Origin: an uncultured Clostridia bacterium
GTDB taxonomy: Bacteria > Bacillota > Clostridia > Oscillospirales > Ruminococcaceae
Direction of reading: 5' to 3'
Length of the DNA: 42,547 nt
Assembly: GCA_947624375.1 (NCBI GenBank)
Contig: CANQKD010000018.1
Coordinates: forward strand, 1 to 42,547
Below the pieces are notes generated by a model that worked only from the letters and a program-made list of their open reading frames with translations, had not been told where the DNA came from and did no database searches. The position numbers and the translations under genes are program-made. Position 1 is the first letter of the stretch, and the number at the start of each line of letters is the position of its first letter. This document shows positions 29,401-34,404 of the stretch, piece by piece.

Positions 29401-30531
29401 GTTGTAAACAATACGATCACCGAAGAACCTGATGTGCCGTTAGATTACGGCATAGGAAGCGATAAATTTGATGATGACAACTACTATGAAGACAACAGCA
29501 GTGACTATGAAGATGACAGCAGTAACTATGATGACGACAGCAGTGACTATGAAGACGACAGCAGTAACTATGAAGATGACAGCAGTAACTATGAAGATGA
29601 CAACAACTATATTGATTTTCCGCAAGGAGATCTTGATCTTACAGTTGATGATGTAGGCGCTAATGTTGTTGCAGGCGGTTGGACACACTCTGTGGGTCTG
29701 CGGTCGGATGGTACTGTGGTCGCGACCGGAAATAACGAATATGGTCAGTGCGATGTCAGTGATTGGACAGATATTGTTTCAATAGTTGCTGACAGTTTTC
29801 ATACAGTAGGTCTGCGCTCCAATGGCACTGTAGTTGCAGCTGGTGAACATAATGCATTTGGACAATACGATGTTGGTGATTGGACTGACATTGTAGCGAT
29901 AGATGCTGGTTCATTTCACGCAGTAGGACTGCGCTCAGACGGCACTGTTGTAACAGCCGGAGGCGACTATTATGGGGAATGTAATGTAGATAACTGGTTT
30001 GACATTGTAGCAATAGCCGTCGGTACATCTCATACAGTAGGACTGCGCTCGGACGGTACTGTGGTTGCGGTTGGAGAGAATTCAAGCGGACAATGCGATG
30101 TTTCTAACTGGACTGATATTATTGCGATAGCCGCTAGTACATATCACACAGTAGGCTTGCGCTCGGACGGTACTGTTGTAGCGGTCGGTAATAACGATTG
30201 TCGGCAATGTGATGTACAGGATTGGACGGACATTGTAGCGGTAGCTGCCGGTACGTTTCGCACAGTAGGACTGCGCTCAGACGGTACTGTGGTGGCTGTT
30301 TCATATCTTGATGAAAAGTTAGGCTATTTTGAAGGCTATGAACAGAAAGCTATTGATGTTGACGACTGGACAGACATTGTAGCAATAGCAGCAGGCGATA
30401 ACTGGACATTGGGTGTAAAATCGGACGGCACGGTAGTATCAACGGGAATCCCTTCCGATGCATCAGATTATCACTTACCTGATTTTGGTCAGACCAATGT
30501 TGACGGCTGGACGGACATAAAGACAAACTGA
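26452..30531 (+). CDS. Transmembrane Ser/Thr kinase 3: PASTA, carboxypeptidase-reg-like, YfaP and RCC1 propeller
   Basis: A 1359-residue kinase; GGAGG lies seven bases before ATG 26452. Order: zinc ribbon (C4, C7, C18, C21); kinase about 45-320 (K74, HRDIAPDN with D188, DFG 206-208, SPEEQY); membrane helix about 343-369; four PASTA-like domains (386-450, 455-517, 530-594 diverged, 598-661); two carboxypeptidase-regulatory-like beta domains (about 675-757, 766-850); a YfaP/DUF2135-like domain (about 859-985, RIVLTWGEEPSDLDSH); six 7-residue Asp/Ser repeats (1012-1053); and seven RCC1-type repeats of about 40 residues (1071-1359), each with VGLRSDGTVV and a WTDIVAI end. Seven repeats are enough for one closed propeller. 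I infer a large surface receptor. Closely related to kinase 2 through the membrane helix, so the pair arose by duplication and ectodomain swapping. Confidence 0.92.
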   Translation: MKICMGCMRKYNSELTVCPHCGYVEGTKPEKAQHMEAGNILAERYIIGKVLGYGGFGVTYLGWDALLETKLAIKEYMPSEFSTRAAGQTEVSVFSGGKGELFNKGKAKFLDEARRLAKFSSCKGIVNVTDCIECNNTAYIIMEYLDGETLESKLKREGKLSEKEALEIMLPVINSLEVVHKDGILHRDIAPDNIFITKDGQVKLIDFGAARFAVTPTDESRTVMIKSGYSPEEQYQSRSEQGTYTDVYAVGATLYKALTGVVPPNALERRAAYENTKKDILPAVSHYVKDISDSCNIAVMNALNIRAEDRTQTMAELSAELMSETPAKRKGTTIKRTDKLKWPLWLKITVAILAAALVIFGILFGTGVIGFNANEKDDIDIPEGYTRVPSVVNNTVKDGDKKLRKAELHMRIEDKQPSEETDPDKLLRQFVDAGSVVKKESVVGVVVSAGISEQIIQPVEGMEKEAAVKIIKGLGMEVKTVEEFSNTVAPGYIVSQSKKSGEKVNEGSRVYLAVSKGTYPEVQNENIGNVQIDNYVGKTYDALVEDAAEQDFVVEVSQRIPSSEYKENEIIDQYVSDWTTDDGQQVVEVVISDGDAPVTVPDVTYRKENRARQLLESYGFEVSVSYEESENVAAGTVIEQTPKANKKAERNSVVELVVSTGTPYDQNIPDEELSGNLLGKVCMASDRTTPISQANITIRGNDELTMSAMSNFSGNYALDLPAGDYTVDVQAAGYIDFSGYINVPEGETAYMETFLMVEGTPGDEGIANGYIYDALTGSTLEGVELSIRSGWNNTEEGDVAANTETDSSGYYTLDLPIGNYTVSASKNGYVPTSFNIVVQSEDYQTEQNGTMTPVTENGAYRIVLTWGEEPSDLDSHVCGTLSSGDPFHVSYEYMLQNDGDDTLCVLDVDDTDSFGPETVTLCPTTKDAYYYFVHRFSEYGDLSSSGAQVKVYKDSELLKTFNVPTNLGDGRFWNVFSIVDGEIVVNNTITEEPDVPLDYGIGSDKFDDDNYYEDNSSDYEDDSSNYDDDSSDYEDDSSNYEDDSSNYEDDNNYIDFPQGDLDLTVDDVGANVVAGGWTHSVGLRSDGTVVATGNNEYGQCDVSDWTDIVSIVADSFHTVGLRSNGTVVAAGEHNAFGQYDVGDWTDIVAIDAGSFHAVGLRSDGTVVTAGGDYYGECNVDNWFDIVAIAVGTSHTVGLRSDGTVVAVGENSSGQCDVSNWTDIIAIAASTYHTVGLRSDGTVVAVGNNDCRQCDVQDWTDIVAVAAGTFRTVGLRSDGTVVAVSYLDEKLGYFEGYEQKAIDVDDWTDIVAIAAGDNWTLGVKSDGTVVSTGIPSDASDYHLPDFGQTNVDGWTDIKTN
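29485..29610 (+). repeat. Six tandem 21-bp units coding an Asp/Ser linker
   Basis: Six in-frame 21-bp units encode YEDDSSN-like heptads (residues 1012-1053 of kinase 3). The strand turns this acidic stretch into a flexible spacer between the YfaP-like domain and the propeller. Because units are whole multiples of three, copy-number change would keep the frame. Confidence 0.9.
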
Positions 30532-30700
30532 AAAACCATACAGTAAAAGGTCTTAATAATTATGGCACTATGTCAACAGGACATTTGTTTAATATGTATC
30601 GATACTTAGACAGCTTGCGCCTTGTTTTATGCTGAGATTTGATCTTTGAAATGATACAAGTAATTTCGGTTTAAATATCTCCACTGTCGTTGCGCTGCCA

Positions 30701-30753
30701 TCAGGTGCTAGTGATCGCAAGATCGTGTGGGTTCAAGTCCCTTCACCTGCACC
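30701..30753 (+). tRNA. 3' fragment of tRNA-Leu(CAG)
   Basis: The segment reads as the 3' half of a class II tRNA: loop TCAGGT with anticodon CAG (30702-30704), 3' anticodon stem GCTAG, long variable arm GATC-GCAA-GATC, T arm GTGGGTTCAAGTCCC, acceptor strand CACCTGC and an encoded ACCA. The 5' half that should begin GCAGGTG is absent; upstream bases only weakly recall a D arm. It cannot be a working tRNA. Such 3' pieces are typical attachment-site scars of integrated elements. A terminator-like hairpin follows at 30754-30771. Confidence 0.75.
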
Positions 30754-30771
30754 AGCCGAATAAATTCGGCT
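30754..30771 (+). terminator. Hairpin directly after the tRNA fragment
   Basis: AGCCGAA (30754-30760) pairs with TTCGGCT (30765-30771) over TAAA. The run after it is only mildly T-rich, so termination would be weak. Confidence 0.45.
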
Positions 30772-30807
30772 TAAAGAAATTTTCATCTTTTACGTTAAGT
30801 AGTCACA

Positions 30808-30831
30808 GCAGCGTAACGCTGCACATTTTTT
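30808..30831 (+). terminator. Intrinsic terminator
   Basis: GCAGCG (30808-30813) pairs with CGCTGC (30817-30822) over TAA; six T follow within four bases (30826-30831). It lies after the 27-kb cluster and could end its transcript. Confidence 0.6.
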
Positions 30832-30861
30832 CGGGGAACAGAGTGATGTTTCCCGATTTTT
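30832..30861 (+). terminator. Second intrinsic terminator in tandem
   Basis: CGGGGAACA (30832-30840) pairs with TGTTTCCCG (30847-30855) with one G-T pair and is followed by ATTTTT (30856-30861). Directly adjoins the previous terminator. Confidence 0.6.
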
Positions 30862-30931
30862 GTCCCCGTGAATATAGATTGGCATAACTTTCTCCTTGCC
30901 TATTCTGCATACTTCATATCGCTCCTCCTTT

Positions 30932-31013
30932 CCAAAACGAGTCACGCTTGCTTCGCCTGTTCGCTTGCAAGCGTGCTCACGACGGCTTCACTGCGCTGCG
31001 GGGCTCGTTTTGG
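30932..31013. ncRNA. Candidate structured RNA or cruciform
   Basis: An outer perfect 10-bp stem (CCAAAACGAG 30932-30941 with CTCGTTTTGG 31004-31013) encloses an inner perfect 9-bp stem (CACGCTTGC 30943-30951 with GCAAGCGTG 30967-30975). Two nested perfect stems in 82 bases are unlikely by chance. No known RNA family is recognised, and the strand is not decided. Confidence 0.4.
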
Positions 31014-31040
31014 CTTTGTTTGTCACACAATTTTCTAGTT

Positions 31041-31150
31041 ACATCGGGCAGGGTAGTGCGTTTGCATTTTAATATTTTTACATTATCGCAAAAACAAAGC
31101 CGCAGATCATTCTGCGGCTGTTCTTATGCACTTTTGAGAAGCACCGACAC
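31041..31150 (+). repeat. Dispersed repeat B, copy 1, with terminator hairpin
   Basis: Shares CGGGCAGGGTAGTG, an AATATTTTTA block, the hairpin AGCCGCAG/CTGCGGCT (31098-31105, 31112-31119) and a CTTTTGAG tail with 38800-38909. The frames that cross both copies translate alike only because the DNA is repeated. Confidence 0.75.
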
Positions 31151-31182
31151 GCTTCACAAGCACCCGATTTATATTCACAAGC

Positions 31183-31215
31183 AAAAAGCATCTGTACCAT
31201 AAAAAGTACAGATGC
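31183..31215 (-). terminator. Terminator of the minus-strand two-gene operon
   Basis: GCATCTGTAC (31188-31197) pairs with GTACAGATGC (31206-31215), a perfect 10-bp stem; on the minus strand it is followed by TTTTT (complement of 31183-31187). It lies six bases past the membrane protein's stop. Confidence 0.85.
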
Positions 31216-31220
31216 AACTT

Positions 31221-32036
31221 TTACATTTTAGATAGCAGTTCCTGTTTTTTATTCTCAAACTCTTCCTGCGAAATAATGCCCTGATCTGAAAGTTCTTTTA
31301 ATTCTTTCATTTTCTCTCCAACAGTCTGAACAGCTTCCGCAGGCTGCGCGGTCAATGCCGCTTTGGGCGATTTTTTTGCGTCTGCCCAAATAAGCATAGC
31401 TATCCAGACTATCACGGTTTCGCCAAACAATGCGTTTATCCATGTTATCGCAATTGTCTGCTCATGCACGTTTCTTCGTGCTACTTTTGTTGGGTACATA
31501 AATAGTCTGAATAAAAATCCATACACAATAATAATAAAAAATGAGCAAATATATTGAAACATATATCTATCCTGCCTGCTGAACGCGCTGTTTAAAAAAT
31601 GTTCAAAATCACCGTCTAGTGCAGCATCAACATTATAGTAATAATCCAGATACTCATAATACTCGGTACGATCGCCATATTTATATTCATCAGTTAGTTC
31701 ATAATACCACGAACCATATTTACTATCTAGATCACGATAGCGCATATAAGCTTCATGACTTGAATAATAATCATAGTTAATTTTGGCTGCGTAATACACA
31801 TCGCCAAATGACATCGCACAAAATACTATTAAAGAGATTATTCCCGATATCAACATGATCTTTGAGCACTTTTTAAATGTTTTATCGGCTGCGGTATCTT
31901 TTGTTACGCCATATATATTTGTCGTATCTGTATCCTGACATTTTTTACTCAGCTTGATAAGACAAAATATAAAAGCGATTGACATTATAGCGATCACTAT
32001 TATCCAAGCATGAAATGTATCACAAAACCAGTCCAA
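31221..32036 (-). CDS. Multi-pass membrane protein with C-terminal SHOCT domain
   Basis: A 271-residue protein with a TTG start at 32034-32036, chosen because AGGAGGG (complement of 32044-32050) lies seven bases before it and there is no ATG until residue 18. Hydrophobic helices lie at about 10-28, 60-80, 160-182 and 200-218. The loop between the second and third, about 80 residues, is very rich in Tyr and Asp (YYDYYSSHEAYMRYRD). The last 30 residues (MKELKELSDQGIISQEEFEN) are a SHOCT domain, a short helical pair common at the ends of membrane and phage-linked proteins. Its ribosome site overlaps the stop of the upstream gene, so translation is coupled. Function unknown. Confidence 0.75.
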   Translation of the reverse strand: MDWFCDTFHAWIIVIAIMSIAFIFCLIKLSKKCQDTDTTNIYGVTKDTAADKTFKKCSKIMLISGIISLIVFCAMSFGDVYYAAKINYDYYSSHEAYMRYRDLDSKYGSWYYELTDEYKYGDRTEYYEYLDYYYNVDAALDGDFEHFLNSAFSRQDRYMFQYICSFFIIIVYGFLFRLFMYPTKVARRNVHEQTIAITWINALFGETVIVWIAMLIWADAKKSPKAALTAQPAEAVQTVGEKMKELKELSDQGIISQEEFENKKQELLSKM

Positions 32037-32049
32037 AATATTTCCCTCC

Positions 32050-32760
32050 TTAGGTGAGCTGTTTTTTAAGCAGTTTTATAATGCAGTTGCCGGATGAAAA
32101 AACATTTTTTAATTCTAAAATGCTCATACCGCAATCTAAAACAGTTTTTCCTAAACTTTTAAAATCTTCTATTTTTGCTTTGATATTTAAATTCTTGAGC
32201 TCTGCTTTTGCCTTTTTGTATACTTCGTCAGCGCTTTCTTTTTCAAATAAAACAGCAAAATCAAGAAGAAATTCGATCCTTGTATCCAGCAGCTTTCTGT
32301 TAAGATGATAGTCTACAAATCCTCCGTTTTCCTCAATGAAATTCTGTATCTCCATTTGTAGATTCGGATCAGGAATATTTATGATCACACGGTTATTTTC
32401 AAAAGTGGTGTATCTGCTGTTTGCAAGTAGATCGGCAAAAGACTTGTGCCAATCAAAATCATCGTCATGGTAGACAAGTTCTTTCTTAACTTTCAGGTTT
32501 CGTACCCGCTGCTGCGTAATACCCAGTATCTTGCTTATTTTGTAATCGGAACATTCAATGTATTGATCTATGGTATTTCCAGTGGCACTTGAATTATTTG
32601 CCTGCATCGATCCAATGAGAAATTTGAACATAAGAAGTTCAATGTCGGATTTTGATGCAGACCCGAAGTTGCGATCATAAAAAAGCTTTGCTAATTCGTC
32701 AAATGCTTTTTCTTTATCTATTTTGTCAATGTAATTTTTGTAGCCCACATTATTTGACAT
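32050..32760 (-). CDS. HTH-like protein of unknown function
   Basis: A 236-residue cytoplasmic protein, first gene of a two-gene minus-strand operon. Residues about 66-95 (YIECSDYKISKILGITQQRV, then RNLKVKKELVY) look like a helix-turn-helix: ISKILGIT followed by QQRVRNL. The rest is alpha-helical with many charged residues, and the C-terminal part (about 175-236) ends with a mildly amphipathic helix. No family recognised with confidence. GAGG lies about 11 bases before the ATG. It may sense or regulate for the membrane partner 13 bases downstream. A 23-A run lies about 54 bases upstream. Confidence 0.6.
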   Translation of the reverse strand: MSNNVGYKNYIDKIDKEKAFDELAKLFYDRNFGSASKSDIELLMFKFLIGSMQANNSSATGNTIDQYIECSDYKISKILGITQQRVRNLKVKKELVYHDDDFDWHKSFADLLANSRYTTFENNRVIINIPDPNLQMEIQNFIEENGGFVDYHLNRKLLDTRIEFLLDFAVLFEKESADEVYKKAKAELKNLNIKAKIEDFKSLGKTVLDCGMSILELKNVFSSGNCIIKLLKKQLT

Positions 32761-32813
32761 AATTTATACTTCCTCACTTTAATTCAACAGTATGTACATT
32801 TCCAATATACCTC

Positions 32814-32836
32814 AAAAAAAAAAAAAAAAAAAAAAC
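32814..32836. repeat. 23-base poly-A homopolymer
   Basis: Twenty-three A in a row on the + strand (23 T on the minus strand), 54-76 bases upstream of the minus-strand operon's ATG. It is where a -35 box or UP element would lie. Runs this long change length by slippage. Confidence 0.9.
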
Positions 32837-32905
32837 AGTGAACAAATTGTAAATTATTTGTAAACTGAGAGCTATATATTATGGAACTTTATAATTTGGC
32901 TTTGT

Positions 32906-33022
32906 CCAATGATCTCACATCATCACTTTTGCGGTATCTATTCACAATAGTAATCGTATCTACTGTGACCAGGTACTGTTGTCGCTCAATAGAAATAGCA
33001 TTATCTGCAAAAGGCGGAATAA
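32906..33022 (+). repeat. 117-bp dispersed repeat A, copy 2
   Basis: Identical to 1823-1939 except at three positions. Here the minus-strand reading is open across the copy and contains QQYLVTVDTITIVNRYRKS. The hairpin GTGAC/GTCGC is kept through a G-T pair relative to copy 1. It occupies much of the 481-base gap between the two-gene operon and the TetR gene. Confidence 0.85.
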
Positions 33023-33128
33023 ACTGGTTTTCTCTTCTTTGCCAATAAACCAATTTGCTTTTGTTGCCCAATTTTGCCCTCAGAACTCAAAAATGCCGAT
33101 CAAGCGTAATTATTTGTACACAAAAGGC

Positions 33129-33157
33129 TTGAAAAATATTAAAATATGTGATATAAT
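33129..33157 (+). promoter_or_regulatory. Sigma-A promoter of the TetR gene at 33242
   Basis: TTGAAA (33129-33134), 17-base spacer, TATAAT (33152-33157). Downstream at 33192-33202 is TGCAA-A-TTGCA, a palindrome placed so that a bound repressor would block transcription; it may be an autoregulatory site. Confidence 0.65.
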
Positions 33158-33241
33158 ATAAACATAGCGCATGATGCAAGCTCCGGCGTGCTGCAAATTG
33201 CAAGGCGCATTAAAGAAATTTGAGGTTTTTAGGAGGACGGA

Positions 33242-33787
33242 ATGGCGAATTTCACTAAAAAAGCAATAGAGGAGTCTTTTGTAAAGCTTCTTGAAGAAAG
33301 GCCGCTTTCAAAAATAACGGTGAAAGACCTCGTGGCAGACTGCGGCATAAACCGCAATACCTTTTATTATTATTTTGAGGATATCCCCGAGCTTATCGAG
33401 AACATGGTGGAGGCGGAGGCGCAGCTTATAATTCAGGCTTACCCAACGGTGGAAAAGTTTGAGGACTGCCTTGAAACGGTGATAGACAGGGGACTGAAGA
33501 ATAAGCGCGCGGTGCTGCACATCTATCATTCTTCCAGCCGCGAGATATTTGAGCTATATATGTGGCGCGTGTGCGACCATGTTATTCATGCCTATGTTAC
33601 GTCCGTTCTTGGTGAGCGCGTGATAGACGAAAGCGACAGAAAGGTCATAGAATCGTTTCTTTCAAGCCTTGCATTCGGCATAGTTTCAAACTGGCTGAAA
33701 AACGATATGTCAGATGATATCCGTGATATGTTCGCGCGGCTTACTGTTCTTAAAAAAGAAATGGTTGAGCAGCTGCTATCGCAGTGA
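33242..33787 (+). CDS. TetR/AcrR-family regulator 1
   Basis: A 181-residue regulator. The N-terminal DNA-binding domain (about 4-50) is typical: AIEESFVKLLEERPLSKITV, then KDLVADCGINRNTFYYYFED. The C-terminal ligand domain is helical and diverged, as usual. GGAGG precedes the ATG and a strong promoter lies upstream. It lies on the same strand as the MMPL exporter and its secreted partner, and this gene order is typical for a repressor that controls a drug or lipid exporter. The 617-base gap before the exporter contains an array of hairpins, so they are probably separate transcripts. Confidence 0.9.
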   Translation: MANFTKKAIEESFVKLLEERPLSKITVKDLVADCGINRNTFYYYFEDIPELIENMVEAEAQLIIQAYPTVEKFEDCLETVIDRGLKNKRAVLHIYHSSSREIFELYMWRVCDHVIHAYVTSVLGERVIDESDRKVIESFLSSLAFGIVSNWLKNDMSDDIRDMFARLTVLKKEMVEQLLSQ

Positions 33788-33913
33788 ATAAGTATCGCGC
33801 TTACGCGCAACCTGCGGAGCTGTTCACCGCTACACTTTATTTTGGTTATCTTCTCATTTTGAATGTGTCAACAGGTTTGCGCATTTTCTTGTTAAGAACT
33901 TTTTATATGGTAT

Positions 33914-34186
33914 GGCGTTCCAGAATGGAACGCGGAAAAAGAGCGTTGTGCTACAACTAGGAGAGGCTCTCTCTTGCAAGAGCACAGCGTTCCCGTAGGG
34001 AACGCCAGAAGAATTATTTCGCTTTAAATTTGGGGGGCGAAATAATTCTTCCCACGGTCGCTTGCGACCGCTGCCCTCTTTCTAAACAGTCCACAGGGCT
34101 GTTTAGAAATTCACCTCTTGCAGAGCGCACGTTGTGTTTCGGGGACTCTGTCCCCGTACCCCTGCGACCCTTTTGAAAAAGGGTCG
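33914..34186 (+). repeat. Array of strong hairpins, non-coding
   Basis: Seven stems lie almost end to end: GCGTTCC 33915-33921/33927-33933; GCGTTCCC 33987-33994/33998-34005; a perfect 15-bp stem 34008-34022/34037-34051; CGGTCGC 34055-34061/34064-34070; 11 bp 34079-34089/34099-34109; CGGGGAC 34140-34146/34150-34156; and 10 bp 34165-34174/34177-34186. An additional 12-bp palindrome, CTCTTGCAAGAG, is at 33971-33982. No protein frame is credible here. The first two stems share the GCGTTCC arm. Confidence 0.75.
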
Positions 34187-34286
34187 ATCGAAAACTTTTG
34201 GTTTCTTGACAAGACTTCAAACTTTTGCGTAACGAGAAAAAATAATGCAGACAAACAAATCAGAATGTCTGAAATTTAGTCATTTG

Positions 34287-34324
34287 CAGCCTTGTGCCTG
34301 TTTTTTGGGCACGGGGCTGTTTTT
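34287..34324 (+). terminator. Strong intrinsic terminator in the exporter leader
   Basis: CAGCC (34287-34291) and GTGCC (34294-34298) pair with GGCAC (34308-34312) and GGCTG (34315-34319), followed by TTTTT (34320-34324). It is only 80 bases before the MMPL start, so it ends upstream transcription or acts as an attenuator. Confidence 0.7.
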
Positions 34325-34404
34325 GCCTCTGTAAAAATTTGTGCCGGCGGAATATACTGTGTAATGAGAACAAAAAACGCTGTGAATTGGAGAGTGACGC
34401 ATAA

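Larger units (their letters stand above)
30692..31040 (+). mobile_element. Possible 349-bp insertion carrying a tRNA-Leu 3' end
   Basis: Repeat B at 38788-38909 reads TCCACTGTCGTT followed by ACACCGGGCAGGG. Here TCCACTGTCGTT (30680-30691) is separated from ACATCGGGCAGGG (31041 on) by 349 bp, with GTT at both joins (30689-30691, 31038-31040). The extra DNA holds the tRNA-Leu 3' part and several hairpins, and no transposase. This is an inference from one comparison. Confidence 0.4.

Noticed and set aside
29468-29656. Frames with Met-Lys-Thr-Thr or Val-Ile-Phe-Ile-Val-Thr repeats
   Set aside because: Shadows of the 21-bp repeats in kinase 3.
30790-30885. 31-codon minus-strand frame (starts MPIYIHGDKN) with an AAGGAG site six bases upstream
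   Set aside because: It overlaps two strong hairpins and has no support beyond the ribosome site; a five-codon frame just before it is similar.
30948-31202. 84-codon frame resembling the one at 38743-38955
   Set aside because: The likeness comes from repeat B DNA; both frames run through terminator hairpins and lack credible starts.
32889-33071. 60-codon minus-strand frame over repeat A copy 2
   Set aside because: Likely spurious or decayed as a gene: the same reading has a stop in copy 1 and a frameshift in copy 3. Kept only as a note on the repeat.
33914-34186. CRISPR array
   Set aside because: The stems differ in sequence and spacing; there is no constant repeat, spacer length or cas gene.
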